64,000 nucleotides of DNA from Burkholderiales bacterium (GTDB lineage: Bacteria; Pseudomonadota; Gammaproteobacteria; Burkholderiales; Burkholderiaceae_C): NCBI GenBank assembly GCA_016703325.1, contig JADJCH010000025.1:1-64000 (forward strand). Direction: 5' to 3'. Shown here in pieces: positions 38,502 to 47,717 of the stretch. Under the pieces are notes generated by a model. The model saw nothing but the letters and a program-made list of their open reading frames with translations. It was not told the DNA's origin and did no database searches. The position numbers were made by a program, and so were the translations under genes. Position 1 is the stretch's first letter; each line of letters opens with the position of its first letter.

Positions 38502-39658
38502 GCTTGTTCAGCCCGGGTGGGTGATGCGGTGTGGTGGGGGTCCAGCTCCGGTGGCACTGTGATGTCCGGCAAGCCGGTGGGCCAGGGGCCGCGCCCGGAC
38601 ATGGCTGCACGCAGCTGGAACACGTAAGCCAGCACCTGGGCCACTGCGCTGTACAGCGCGAAGGGGATCTCCCGGTCCAGCTCGCCATGGGCATAGAGGG
38701 CGCGCGCCAGGGGCGGCGCCTCCAGCACCGGTACCTTCGCCTCGCGGGCGATGTCGCGGATCTTCAGGGCCAGCAGGTCGAGGCCCTTGGCCACGATGCG
38801 CGGTGCGCCATCCCGGCCATCGTCGTACTTCAGCGCCACCGCATAGTGGGTCGGGTTCATCACCACCAGGTCGGCGCTGGGGACGGCAGCCAGCATGCGC
38901 CGGCGCGCCACCTCGCGCATGCGCTGCCGGATGCGGCCCTTGACCTCCGGGCTGCCTTCCTGCTGCTTCATTTCCTCCTTGACTTCCTGCACGCTCATCT
39001 TCAGCCGCGAGGTGTGCAGGAAGCGCTGCAGCGGGACGTCCACCGCGGCAAACAGGGCGAGCATCAGCACCAGCAGCCACAGGCCGCCGACGATGCGATC
39101 ACTGGCTGCGGCAAAAGCCCCCGGCAGCCCCATCGACTGGGTGAGGGCAAAGTCCTCCAGGTGGTTCCAGAGGTAGGCCGCACCCACCACGCCCAGCAGC
39201 AGCGCCAGCAGCACAGCCTTGAGCATCTCGCCCAGCTGGGCCTTGGAGAACAGCCGGCCCAGGCCGGCCAATGGATTGAGCTTGCCGAAATTGGGCTGCA
39301 CCGGCTTGAGCGTGAACACCCAGCCGCCCGACAGCAGCGCGGCAGCCACCGCCACGCCCAGCATCGCCAGGCCCAGCGCGCCTGACAGCAGGAGCGCGGG
39401 CACCATCAGCGCTGCGAAGCGGTCGAGCATGGCCGCCGGAGTGGCCACAGTGCGCACATCGAAGCGCATGCCGCCGGCCAGCAGATCGCGCAGCCACACG
39501 GTGGCCTGGGGGGCCGCCGCCATCAACAGCCCCAACCCGGCGGCCACGGCGGCAAAGTGCGCCAGGTCCCGCGAGCGCGCCACCTGGCCCTCGTCCCGTG
39601 CCTGCTTCAGCCGTCTGGCGGTGGGGGGCAGGTGTTTGTCTTGGGCGGAATCGGCCAT
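38498..39658 (-). CDS. flhB: Flagellar type III export switch protein FlhB
   Basis: Export-gate subunit that switches substrate class after autocleavage. The 386 residues begin KHLPPTARRLKQARDEGQVARSRDL and include four membrane helices (about 25-215). MSVQEVKEEMKQQEGSPEVK and the autocleavage site NPTH (in VVMNPTHYAVALKY) follow. Cleavage would fall between Asn and Pro. It is the first gene of the flagellar block. No clear sigma-54 or sigma-28 promoter was found in the 120 bases upstream. Confidence 0.97.
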   Translation of the reverse strand: MADSAQDKHLPPTARRLKQARDEGQVARSRDLAHFAAVAAGLGLLMAAAPQATVWLRDLLAGGMRFDVRTVATPAAMLDRFAALMVPALLLSGALGLAMLGVAVAAALLSGGWVFTLKPVQPNFGKLNPLAGLGRLFSKAQLGEMLKAVLLALLLGVVGAAYLWNHLEDFALTQSMGLPGAFAAASDRIVGGLWLLVLMLALFAAVDVPLQRFLHTSRLKMSVQEVKEEMKQQEGSPEVKGRIRQRMREVARRRMLAAVPSADLVVMNPTHYAVALKYDDGRDGAPRIVAKGLDLLALKIRDIAREAKVPVLEAPPLARALYAHGELDREIPFALYSAVAQVLAYVFQLRAAMSGRGPWPTGLPDITVPPELDPHHTASPTRAEQA

Positions 39659-39780
39659 GGCGGGGAACAGTGGGAATGACCGCCATTCTTCCGGGCGCCT
39701 GCCGGGACTTGAGGGGGATAAGCGGCGGGATTCCCGCGGTATTCACAGTGGGCGAGTGGACTTCTTTGGCGTGCAAAGAA

Positions 39781-39816
39781 ACGAAAAAGCCGCCCAATGG
39801 ACGGCTTTTCGTTTTC
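39781..39816. terminator. Bidirectional intrinsic terminator
   Basis: acgaaaaagccg (39781-39792) pairs with cggcttttcgt (39802-39812), with A/T tracts on both sides. On the minus strand it follows the HD-GYP gene stop by 17 bases and ends in T-rich sequence, separating that gene from flhB. Confidence 0.8.
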
Positions 39817-39832
39817 GGCGCAGCTGGATGCG

Positions 39833-41057
39833 TCAGGGGCGCATCGATCCTTCCAGCCACAGGTCGTTCAGGTCGCGGAACTGCCAGCGTTCGGCCAGTT
39901 CGACGCCCTGGATGCGCTCCTGGCTGCTGCCGTCGGCCAGGTCGATCTCCACCGGCGGGATGCGTTTCATGGTCTGGGTCGAGAAGAACACCTTCACCCG
40001 CGGCGTCAGCAGCGAACGGGCGTTCTGTTCCATGACGACGCCCAGGCGGCCCGACTGCAGCCGCACCAGGGTGCCGATCGGATAGATGCCTACCGTTTTC
40101 ACGAAGGCCTGGAAGATCGCCGGATCAAAGTGACCCTTCCACTGCGCCATCTGCCGCACCGCATCGCCGGCATCCCAGGGGGCCTTGTACGGGCGTGCCG
40201 AGGTGATGGCGTCGTAGACGTCGCACACGGCACCCATGCGAGCGTGCAGGGTGAGCTGCTGGGCCGACAGGCCATGCGGGTAGCCGCTGCCGTCCATCTT
40301 TTCGTGGTGGTGCAGGCACACATCCAGGATCAGAGGGGTGCAGCCACCGCCTTCGATCAGCATCTCGTGGCCCCAACTGGGATGCTGCTTCATCAGCCCC
40401 CATTCGGGGTCGGTGAGCCGCCCTGGCTTGTTGAGCACCTGCAGCGGGATGCGGGCCTTGCCCATGTCGTGCAGCAGGCCGGCCAGACCGGCCTGGCGGA
40501 CCTCCTCCTCGGGCAAGCTCAGCGTGCGAGCCAGCGCCACCATCAGCGTGCAGACGGCTACCGAGTGCAGGTAGGTGTATTCGTCCTGGCTCTTCAATCG
40601 CACCAGGCTGGTCAGCGCCCCCCTGGTTGCGCGCTACCGAACCGATGATGTCGTCCACCAGCGGCAGGCAACCGTCGGCATGCACCGCCTGGCCCATGCG
40701 GGCCTCGTGGAACAGCGATTTGACCTTTTGCTTGGCCTGTTGGCACAGCTGTGCCGCCCGGGCGTACTCCTCCCGGGCAGCGACGGACAACTCGGGTGTT
40801 GGCGCAGTCACGGCAGCGACCAGTTCCTGTTCCACCTGCGCCACCGCTTCAGCCTGGGTCACGCCGCCTTCGACGTCGTGGCCGCGGGCCGTGTCGATCC
40901 AGACCTCCCGGATGCCGCACTCGCGCAGGCGTTTGAGGTCGTCCGGGTCGCTGAGCAGGAACTTGGAGCGCCAGAAGGGGTGCTCCATCCACGATCCGCA
41001 CAACTCGTGGACGTGCATGCCCAATCGCAACTGATCGGTGCGGATTCTCTTGAGCAT
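39833..41057 (-). CDS. HD-GYP domain c-di-GMP phosphodiesterase (one-base frameshift)
   Basis: Likely hydrolyses c-di-GMP. The N-terminal part (about 1-130, DUF3391-like) reads LKRIRTDQLRLGMHVHELCG and SKFLLSDPDDLKRL. The catalytic domain has LLHDMGKARIP and HHEKMDGSGYPHGL, the full HD and GYP motifs, and DVYDAITSARPYK. The frame breaks at 40618-40623, where six C replace an expected five; the reading resumes exactly (SVARNQG then LTSLVRLKSQDEYTY). Repaired length is about 407 residues. I chose the ATG at 41057. It is separated from flhB by a terminator but lies next to the flagellar block. Confidence 0.9.
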
Positions 41058-41338
41058 GGGAATGGGTGCGGGACGGTCAGGAGTCGGGGTCGGATGAAGT
41101 ATGGCCGACCCCATGGGGGTGCAAGCGGCGATCTGAGGCGGGTTCTCCTCACAAAATCCGTGGATCGCCTGGATTTGTCATCGCTGGAAGCTGCGCAAGG
41201 CGAAGACGGCTGCAAGTATCGATGATCCGGACAGGGACATCCCTCCCCCCTAAGGGGGCCGGCTGCGTGTTTCAATTCCAAGGAGAATAAGCCTCAGGGG
41301 CCTCACATGAAGGGCCCTGGGCAGCACAGGAGCGCGCC
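41058..41338. other. Intergenic region between the HD-GYP gene and oxyR
   Basis: 281 bases without a gene. It must hold divergent promoters for the HD-GYP gene (minus) and oxyR (plus). A G/C-run hairpin-like stretch lies near 41238-41270. caggagcgcgcc just before 41339 is the oxyR ribosome binding site. I could not identify a convincing OxyR binding site by eye. Confidence 0.6.
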
Positions 41339-42274
41339 ATGACACTCACGGAGCTGCGATACATCGTCGCCGTGGCAAGGGAGCGCCACTTTGGAAGAGC
41401 AGCGGAGGCGTGTTTTGTTTCCCAGCCGACCCTTTCGGTGGCCATCAAGAAGCTCGAGGAAGAGCTGGAGCTGAAGATCTTCGAGCGCGGCGGCAGCGAG
41501 GTCAGCGTCACCCCGCTGGGTGAGGAGATCGTCCGCCAGGCACAGGCCACGCTGGAAAGCGCGGCGTCCATCAAGGAAATCGCCCGGCGCGGCAAGGATC
41601 CGCTGGCCGGACCGCTGCGCCTGGGCGTCATCTACACCATCGGACCGTATCTGCTGCCTGAACTGGTGCGCCACACCATCGAGCGTGTGCCGCAGATGCC
41701 CCTGATGCTGCAGGAGAACTTCACCGTACGGCTGCTGGAGATGCTGCGCACCGGCGAACTGGACTGTGCCATCCTGGCCGAGCCCTTTCCGGACACCGGC
41801 CTGGCGATCGCGCCGCTGTACGACGAACCCTTCCTGGTGGCGGTGCCGCAGCAGCATGCGCTGGCGCAGCGCAAGAGCATCAGCTCGGAGGAGCTGAAAC
41901 AGGAAACCATGCTGCTGCTGGGCACCGGGCACTGTTTTCGCGACCATGTGCTGGAAGTCTGTCCGGAGTTCGCACGCTTTGCCAGCGATGCCGAGGGCAT
42001 TCGCAAGAGTTTCGAGGGCTCCTCGCTGGAGACGATCAAGCACATGGTGGCCTCGGGCATGGGGGTGACGGTGGTGCCGCAGTTGTCGGTGGCGCAGTCG
42101 GATGCATCGGGCGCGCCGGCACTGGTGCGCTACATCCCGTTCTCGGATCCGGTGCCCAGCCGGCGGGTGGTGCTGGCCTGGCGGCGCAGCTTCACGCGGT
42201 ATGAGGCGATCGCCGCGCTGCGCAACGCCATCTATGCCTGCAGCCTGAAGGGGGCGAAGCGGTTGACGGACTGA
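41339..42274 (+). CDS. oxyR: Hydrogen-peroxide sensing LysR regulator OxyR
   Basis: LysR-type regulator of 311 residues that activates peroxide defence genes when oxidised. The N-terminal helix-turn-helix (FGRAAEACFVSQPTLSVAIKKLE) is followed by the effector domain (GPLRLGVIYTIGPYLLPEL). The two redox cysteines lie at positions 199 and 208 within GTGHCFRDHVLEVCPEF, the same numbering as E. coli OxyR. SSLETIKHMVASGMGVTVVP is a typical C-terminal signature. It is followed after 112 bases by the GGDEF-EAL gene. No recG or katG is adjacent. Confidence 0.97.
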   Translation: MTLTELRYIVAVARERHFGRAAEACFVSQPTLSVAIKKLEEELELKIFERGGSEVSVTPLGEEIVRQAQATLESAASIKEIARRGKDPLAGPLRLGVIYTIGPYLLPELVRHTIERVPQMPLMLQENFTVRLLEMLRTGELDCAILAEPFPDTGLAIAPLYDEPFLVAVPQQHALAQRKSISSEELKQETMLLLGTGHCFRDHVLEVCPEFARFASDAEGIRKSFEGSSLETIKHMVASGMGVTVVPQLSVAQSDASGAPALVRYIPFSDPVPSRRVVLAWRRSFTRYEAIAALRNAIYACSLKGAKRLTD

Positions 42275-42386
42275 TCGCCGCATCGCTGGATCGGGGGGCG
42301 CCCAGGGGTTGCGGCTCAAGCTTGACGGGGGGGCGCCGAAACCAGGGGCGCCAGGGACATTCGCCCCTGTCCCCGTGCCGCCCTCC

Positions 42387-44852
42387 ATGACGCCCAGCCG
42401 CCCACCCCGATCCTCTCCGAACGAACCGAAGCGCCGCGTCTCCGAACGTCGTCGCGATGAGCGCAGGCGGTCCGTGCAGGCCACCGACGAGTCGATCAAT
42501 GCCCGCATGCGGGGGCGTCAGTACCTTGGGGTGATGCGTTCGTTGCCCTATGCCAGCGCAGCCGGTCTGCTGAACACCGTCGTGATCGGCCTGGCGTCGC
42601 CGGGCGCGCTTCCGAACCTGATGGTGGCGCTGTGGATGGCTGCCGTGATCGCACTCACCCTGGTGCATCTGCAGGCCTGGCAACAGTGGCGCCAGAAGAA
42701 GCGCAGCGAAGTGGCAACTCAGCAGCAGCTCAAGGCGCTCACTTTCCATGCGGCCGGTGCGGGCCTGCTCTGGGGCGGGGTGCCACTGGTGCTGGTGGAC
42801 CAGGTGGGGTCCACCCAACAGACACTGCTGATGATGAGCCTGGCAGGCATGCTGTGCACCGGTGCGCTGTCCCTGGCCACGCTGCCTCCTGCCGCCTGGA
42901 CCTTCATGGGGGCCATCAGCGCCGGCAGCCTGCTGGCCTTCATCGCCAGCCCGCAGATGATCTACGCCATCGGTGCCGTGCAGTGGGTGGCCACGGCTGC
43001 GATTGCAGTGGGTGTGGGTGCGGCGCTCACGCGGTCACTGCATGCGCGGGTCAGTGCGGAGGTCAAGAGCGAGCACCAGAACCAGCTGATCGGCCTGCTG
43101 ATGCGAGATTTTGCCGAGCAGGGCAGCGATGTGCTCTGGGAGATCGACGGCTCCGGCCGGCTGCGCCAGGTTGCCAAGCAGTTTGCCTATGCACTGGGGC
43201 GCCCGGCCGAGGCGCTCAACGGCAAGTCGCTCATGGGGGTGTTGGGTGACCTGCAGCAGGACATGGCCGACAGCGACCGCGAGTCCACCCTGGCCCTGCA
43301 CGAAAAGTTGACCGAAGGGCACCCCTTCCGCGATGTGCAGGTGACCGTCAAGGTCAACGGCAAGCAGCACTGGTGGTCGCTCACCGCCAAACCGTTGGTC
43401 GATGAGCGGGGCCGTCCGCTGGGCTGGCGGGGCGTGGCGCGGGATGTGACGCAGGCGCGCATGGCCGACCGCCGGCTGGCCTGGCTGGCGCATTTCGACA
43501 CCCTCACCGGGCTGACCAACCGGGCCCATTTCCGCGTGCTGCTGGAAAAGGCCCTGCAGCACTCCCGGCGCTACGGGGGGGGTGGGGCCGTGATGTGCCT
43601 GGACCTGGACGGCTTCAAGAACGTCAACGACACGCTGGGGCATGCCACCGGCGATGCCCTGCTGATGGAGGTGGGGCAGCGCCTGCGGCATGCGGTGGGC
43701 AACGCCAAGACCGACGTGGTGGCCCGCCTCGGCGGCGATGAGTTTGCGGTGCTGCTGCGCAGCGTCAGCGAGGAGGATGCGGTGGCGCAGGTGGCCCAGC
43801 GGGTCATCGACACGATGAGGCCGCCCTGCCGCATCCAGGGCGCGGAGATCCCGGTGCGCGCCAGCATCGGCATTGCCCGCTTCCCTGAGGACGGGTTGAC
43901 CGTCGATGAGATGATGCAGCACGGCGACCTGGCCCTCTACGACGCCAAGGCCAATGCCACCGGTTCGATGCGCTTCTTCGTGCAGCGCCTGGGCGAGCAG
44001 GTGCGCCGCCGCCTGGTGCTGGAGCGGGATCTGCGCGAGGCGCTGGAGCGCAAGCAGCTGCGCCTGCACTTCCAGCCCAAGGTGGACCTGACCAAGTGGC
44101 AGGTGCTGGGCTTCGAGGCCCTGCTGCGCTGGAACCACCCGGAGCATGGTGAGATTCCGCCCACCGAGTTCATCCCGGTGGCCGAGGAGGCCGGCCTGAT
44201 CCTGGCCATCGGCGAGTGGGCCATGATCGAGGCCTGCATGCAGGCCGCGCGCTGGCCGGAGGCGCTGCATGTGGCGGTGAACATCTCGCCGGTGCAGGTG
44301 ATGGCGCAGAACCTGCCGGATGCCGTGCGGCACGCACTGCAGCTCAGCGGCCTGGCACCCCACCGGCTGGAGCTGGAGATCACCGAATCGGTCTTCATCA
44401 ACGAGAACCGCAGCACCGTCAGCCGCCTGCATGCGCTGCGCCGGCTGGGGGTGGCGATTGCGCTGGACGACTTTGGCACCGGCTATTCGTCACTGGCCTA
44501 CCTGCGGCGCTTCCCCTTCGACACGCTGAAGATCGACCGCGCCTTTGTGCGGGAACTGCTGGTCAGCCGCGATGCCCGGGCCATCGTGCGCAACATCCTG
44601 GCGCTGGCCACCGCGCTGCGCATGACCACCGTGGCCGAAGGGGTGGAGGAGCCGGCCCAGGTGAAGGTGCTGGAGGCCGAGGGCTGCGACATCGTGCAGG
44701 GCTACTTCGTGTCCCGGCCCATCCCGGCCGATCAGGTGGTGCCCTTTGCCTTGACCTGGGGCGATCGAGATCGCCCCAGCCTGCCGCGCGATTTCCAGCT
44801 GGGCAACACCCAGATGGCCGAGTTGGCGACGGTGATGCCCGCGACGATGTGA
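42387..44852 (+). CDS. GGDEF-EAL c-di-GMP signalling protein with membrane and PAS domains
   Basis: An 821-residue inner-membrane protein. A basic N-terminal tail (RRVSERRRDERRR) precedes several membrane helices (about 55-215). A PAS domain (about 245-370; DVLWEIDGSGRLRQVAKQFA) is followed by a GGDEF domain with intact RLGGDEFAVLL but without the RxxD inhibitory site (AKTD instead). The EAL domain has the catalytic set: EALLRW, VNISPVQ, EITES, LDDFGTGYSSLAYL, KIDRAFV and AEGVEE. It may make or degrade c-di-GMP; an EAL this complete usually dominates. The ATG at 42387 was chosen over an upstream in-frame start because the extra residues look non-coding. Confidence 0.9.
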   Translation: MTPSRPPRSSPNEPKRRVSERRRDERRRSVQATDESINARMRGRQYLGVMRSLPYASAAGLLNTVVIGLASPGALPNLMVALWMAAVIALTLVHLQAWQQWRQKKRSEVATQQQLKALTFHAAGAGLLWGGVPLVLVDQVGSTQQTLLMMSLAGMLCTGALSLATLPPAAWTFMGAISAGSLLAFIASPQMIYAIGAVQWVATAAIAVGVGAALTRSLHARVSAEVKSEHQNQLIGLLMRDFAEQGSDVLWEIDGSGRLRQVAKQFAYALGRPAEALNGKSLMGVLGDLQQDMADSDRESTLALHEKLTEGHPFRDVQVTVKVNGKQHWWSLTAKPLVDERGRPLGWRGVARDVTQARMADRRLAWLAHFDTLTGLTNRAHFRVLLEKALQHSRRYGGGGAVMCLDLDGFKNVNDTLGHATGDALLMEVGQRLRHAVGNAKTDVVARLGGDEFAVLLRSVSEEDAVAQVAQRVIDTMRPPCRIQGAEIPVRASIGIARFPEDGLTVDEMMQHGDLALYDAKANATGSMRFFVQRLGEQVRRRLVLERDLREALERKQLRLHFQPKVDLTKWQVLGFEALLRWNHPEHGEIPPTEFIPVAEEAGLILAIGEWAMIEACMQAARWPEALHVAVNISPVQVMAQNLPDAVRHALQLSGLAPHRLELEITESVFINENRSTVSRLHALRRLGVAIALDDFGTGYSSLAYLRRFPFDTLKIDRAFVRELLVSRDARAIVRNILALATALRMTTVAEGVEEPAQVKVLEAEGCDIVQGYFVSRPIPADQVVPFALTWGDRDRPSLPRDFQLGNTQMAELATVMPATM

Positions 44853-44902
44853 TGCCGCCCGGGGCGGTCTGGCCCCGAACGCAGCGCGGATAATCCTGCG
44901 CG

Positions 44903-45778
44903 ATGCAGCTCACCGCCCCTCCCGGCGCCCGTCTGGCGCTCTACCTGAATCTCATCCGCTGGGACCGACCCGCCGGCTGGCTCCTGCTGCTCTGGCCCAC
45001 GCTGGCAGCCCTGTGGATGGCGTCGGGCGGTTTTCCCGGCTGGCACCTGCTGGTGGTCTTCACACTCGGCACGGTGCTGATGCGCAGTGCCGGCTGCTGC
45101 ATCAACGATGTGGCCGACCGTGAGTTCGACCGCCATGTCAAACGCACGGCGGGTCGGCCGGTCACCTCCGGTGCCGTATCGGTGCGCGAGGCCCTGGGCG
45201 TTGGAGCGTTGCTGGCGCTGGTGGCGTTTGGACTGGTGCTGACCACCAACGCACTCACGGTGCAGTATTCCTTTGCGGCGCTGGCGGTGACGCTGGCCTA
45301 TCCCTATGCCAAGCGCTGGGTGTCGATGCCGCAGGCGGTGCTGGGGGTGGCCTTCAGCTTCGGCATACCGATGGCCTTTGCGGCGGTGCGGTCGGAGGTG
45401 CCCGCGCCGGCCTGGTGGCTGCTGGTCGGCAACCTGTTCTGGGTGCTGGCCTATGACACCGAATACGCCATGGTCGACCGCGACGATGACCTGCGCATCG
45501 GCATCCAGACCTCGGCGATCACCCTCGGCCGTTTCGACGTGGCCGCGGTGATGCTGTTTTATGGGGTCTTTCTGGCCCTGTGGGGCTGGTTGGGTTGGCG
45601 CTTCGGGCTCGGCGAGGTGTTCGGCGCGGGCCTGTTGCTGGCTGCAGCGCAGGTGCTTTGGCACCACCGCCTGATCCGCGATCGCAGCCGCGAGGGCTGC
45701 TTCCAGGCCTTCAAGCAGAACCACTGGCTGGGTGCGAGCGTGTTTGCCGGGGTGGTGCTGGACTACGGCCTGCGCTGA
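44903..45778 (+). CDS. ubiA: 4-hydroxybenzoate polyprenyltransferase
   Basis: Inner-membrane prenyltransferase that attaches the polyprenyl tail to 4-hydroxybenzoate in ubiquinone synthesis. The 291 residues carry eight or nine membrane helices. The two Asp-rich Mg/diphosphate motifs are NDVADREFDRHVKRTAGRP and YDTEYAMVDRDDD, and the N terminus has LIRWDRPAGWLLLLWPT. Its 3' end overlaps the convergent pdxA end by 68 bases. No ubiC is adjacent. Confidence 0.97.
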   Translation: MQLTAPPGARLALYLNLIRWDRPAGWLLLLWPTLAALWMASGGFPGWHLLVVFTLGTVLMRSAGCCINDVADREFDRHVKRTAGRPVTSGAVSVREALGVGALLALVAFGLVLTTNALTVQYSFAALAVTLAYPYAKRWVSMPQAVLGVAFSFGIPMAFAAVRSEVPAPAWWLLVGNLFWVLAYDTEYAMVDRDDDLRIGIQTSAITLGRFDVAAVMLFYGVFLALWGWLGWRFGLGEVFGAGLLLAAAQVLWHHRLIRDRSREGCFQAFKQNHWLGASVFAGVVLDYGLR

Positions 45779-46808
45779 GGGCCTCCGCCATTCGGATCGC
45801 GGCCAGCAGGCTGGACGGGTCCGCCAGGCCTTTGCCGGCCAGGTCGAAGGCGGTGCCGTGGTCGGGTGAGGTGCGCACGAAGGGCAGCCCGAGCGTCACG
45901 TTGACACCGTCTTCCACACCGAGGTACTTCACCGGGATCAGACCATGGTCGTGCGTCATGGCCACCACCAGGTCGAACTCCCCGCGGCGCGCTCGCATGA
46001 AGATGGTGTCGGGCGGATAGGGGCCGCTGGCATCGATGCCCTCCAGGCGGGCCGCGGCGATGGCCGGCGCGATCTCGTCGATCTCTTCCCGGCCGAACAG
46101 GCCTCCCTCTCCGGCATGCGGGTTCAAGCCGGCCACCGCGATGCGCGGCGCGGCCTGCCAGTGCAGGGCGCTGGTGTGGGCAATGCGCAGGGTCTGCAGC
46201 ACCCGCGCGCAGGTGATCTGGTCGATGGCCTCGCGCAGGGCGCAGTGCACCGTCACCAGCACCGTCTTCAACTCCGGGTTGGCCAGCATCATGCGGACCT
46301 CGGCCGGCTGGCCATGGCGGCCACTTTCGGCTGCCAGCATCTCGGTGTGACCAGGGTAGGGCTCACCGGCAGCGGCCAGGGCTTCCTTGTGGATCGGTGC
46401 GGTGACCAGGCCCGCTGCCTCACCGGCCACCGTCCATTGCACCGCTGCACGGATGCAGGCCGCCGCTGCGCGGCCGGCGCGGGCGTCCACCTGGCCCCAG
46501 GGCAGGTGCGCCAGGTCGGCCCAGCCCTCGGGGCGTTCGGAGGGCTCCAGCACCGCCAGGCAACCGGGAGGCAGGGTGGCCAGGTCGCAGGGATGCTCGA
46601 TGCGCGCCAGCACCTGCTGAGGTACGTCCTCTCGCTCGCGCAGGAGGCGGGCTGCGCGCTGAAGCACGGCAACATGACCGACCACGGCCAGGTTGGCAGG
46701 GGCAGGCAGGCGGTCCACCGCCTTCAGGATGATTTCCGGCCCGATGCCCAGGGCGTCGCCCAGCGTGATGAGCAGGGGCAGGGAGGTGTTGCCGGGGGTG
46801 TGAGCCAT
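45711..46808 (-). CDS. pdxA: 4-hydroxythreonine-4-phosphate dehydrogenase (PdxA)
   Basis: NAD-dependent oxidative decarboxylase of pyridoxal phosphate synthesis. The protein has 365 residues. Metal-binding histidines are visible in YPGHTEMLA, VTVHCALREAI and LNPHAGEGGLFGREE. The segment TAPIHKEAL and the AMTHDHGLIPVKYLG motif are family-typical. The N-terminal loop reads GDALGIGPEI where most homologues have GDPAGIGPEI. The last 25 or so residues extend into the ubiA 3' end and are Ser/Pro/Arg-rich, so the true functional end may be earlier. A PdxA2-like role in sugar-acid catabolism cannot be excluded. Confidence 0.92.
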   Translation of the reverse strand: MAHTPGNTSLPLLITLGDALGIGPEIILKAVDRLPAPANLAVVGHVAVLQRAARLLREREDVPQQVLARIEHPCDLATLPPGCLAVLEPSERPEGWADLAHLPWGQVDARAGRAAAACIRAAVQWTVAGEAAGLVTAPIHKEALAAAGEPYPGHTEMLAAESGRHGQPAEVRMMLANPELKTVLVTVHCALREAIDQITCARVLQTLRIAHTSALHWQAAPRIAVAGLNPHAGEGGLFGREEIDEIAPAIAAARLEGIDASGPYPPDTIFMRARRGEFDLVVAMTHDHGLIPVKYLGVEDGVNVTLGLPFVRTSPDHGTAFDLAGKGLADPSSLLAAIRMAEALSAGRSPAPPRQTRSHPASGSA

Positions 46809-46851
46809 GCGCCGATTGTCGCGAATCGCGGCTGCACCAGCCCGTGCACGA

Positions 46852-46897
46852 CGCAGCACATCAGACCGCAGCACATCAGACCGCGCTGACATCAGAC
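46852..46897. repeat. Three tandem copies of a 15-16 bp repeat upstream of hisI
   Basis: cgcagcacatcagac occurs at 46852-46866 and 46867-46881 without change. A variant cgcgctgacatcagac follows at 46882-46897. The array lies between the pdxA start (46808) and hisI (46926), just before the predicted hisI -10 box. The regular spacing, about one and a half helical turns, could suit protein binding. It is not a CRISPR: too short and no spacers. Confidence 0.7.
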
Positions 46898-46910
46898 CGC
46901 CCGAAGCGGT

Positions 46911-46926
46911 TGATACACTCATCGCA
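46911..46926 (+). promoter_or_regulatory. Extended -10 promoter placing transcription start at the hisI ATG
   Basis: tgatacact (46911-46919) fits an extended -10 element (TG-n-TAnAnT). A start about seven bases later would be at the A of the hisI ATG (46926). No Shine-Dalgarno is visible before it. The matching -35 position falls in the last tandem repeat and has no TTGACA-like sequence. Confidence 0.4.
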
Positions 46927-47315
46927 TGGATTGGCTCGACAAAGTGGCCTGGACGGCCGACGGCCTGGTGCCGGTGATTGCCCAGGAGGCCGGCAGCAAG
47001 GACGTGCTGATGTTCGCGTGGATGAACCGCGAGGCCCTGGCGCGCACCGTTGAACTCGGTGAGGCGGTGTACTTCAGCCGCTCGCGTGGGCGACTCTGGC
47101 ACAAGGGCGAGGAATCCGGTCATGTGCAGAAGGTGCTCGACATCCGGCTGGACTGCGATGACGACGTGATCCTGCTGACCGTCGAGCAACGGGGCCACGA
47201 GCCCGGCATCGCCTGCCACACCGGCCGGCACTCCTGCTTCTTTCAACGCCTGGAAGGCGATGAATGGCGCAGTGTGGAGCCGGTGTTGAAGGACCCCCAA
47301 AGCATCTACCGATGA
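46926..47315 (+). CDS. hisI: Phosphoribosyl-AMP cyclohydrolase
   Basis: Third step of histidine synthesis; opens the adenine ring of phosphoribosyl-AMP. The 129-residue protein has VLMFAWMNREAL, YFSRSRGRLWHKGEESGH, the metal-site segment LDCDDDVILLTVEQ and CHTGRHSCFF with zinc-binding cysteines. Its stop overlaps the hisE ATG. In relatives these two genes end a long his operon, but here the rest of that operon is not upstream; pdxA is. It seems to have its own promoter and perhaps a leaderless start. Confidence 0.96.
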   Translation: MDWLDKVAWTADGLVPVIAQEAGSKDVLMFAWMNREALARTVELGEAVYFSRSRGRLWHKGEESGHVQKVLDIRLDCDDDVILLTVEQRGHEPGIACHTGRHSCFFQRLEGDEWRSVEPVLKDPQSIYR

Positions 47316-47671
47316 GCCCTGCCCCGATGCCCCCCCTCGATTCGGCCGACGTGCTTGCCCGCGTGGCCGAGGTCATCGCCTCGCGCCGCGGTGGCGACCC
47401 GGACAAGAGCTACGTTGCCCGCCTGTTTCACAAGGGCACCGACACCATCCTGAAAAAAGTGGGTGAAGAGGCCACCGAGGTGGTGCTGGCCGGCAAGGAC
47501 GGCGACCCGGCCAAGATCGTTTACGAGGTCGCCGACCTGTGGTTCCACTCCATGGTGGCGCTGGCGCAGTTCGGCCTGACGCCTGCCGACGTGGTGGCCG
47601 AGCTGGCGCGCCGCGAAGGCCTGTCCGGTCTGCAGGAGTTTGCCCAGCGCCGCCAGCAGCCGGCGCGCTGA
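47312..47671 (+). CDS. hisE: Phosphoribosyl-ATP pyrophosphatase
   Basis: Second step of histidine synthesis, an all-alpha NTP pyrophosphatase-type (MazG-like) fold. The 119 residues include SYVARLFHKGTDTILKKVGEEATEV, with the acidic EExxE-type metal site, and YEVADLWFHSMVALAQFGLTP. Its ATG overlaps the hisI stop (ATGA), giving translational coupling. hinT follows after 46 bases. Confidence 0.96.
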   Translation: MSPAPMPPLDSADVLARVAEVIASRRGGDPDKSYVARLFHKGTDTILKKVGEEATEVVLAGKDGDPAKIVYEVADLWFHSMVALAQFGLTPADVVAELARREGLSGLQEFAQRRQQPAR

Positions 47672-47717
47672 TTCGGACCGGTCCCTCCTTCCACTTTTCA
47701 ACGCACACCCCCCAACC

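Noticed and set aside
46852..46897. CRISPR-like array
   Set aside because: Direct tandem copies of 15-16 bases without spacers and without cas genes.
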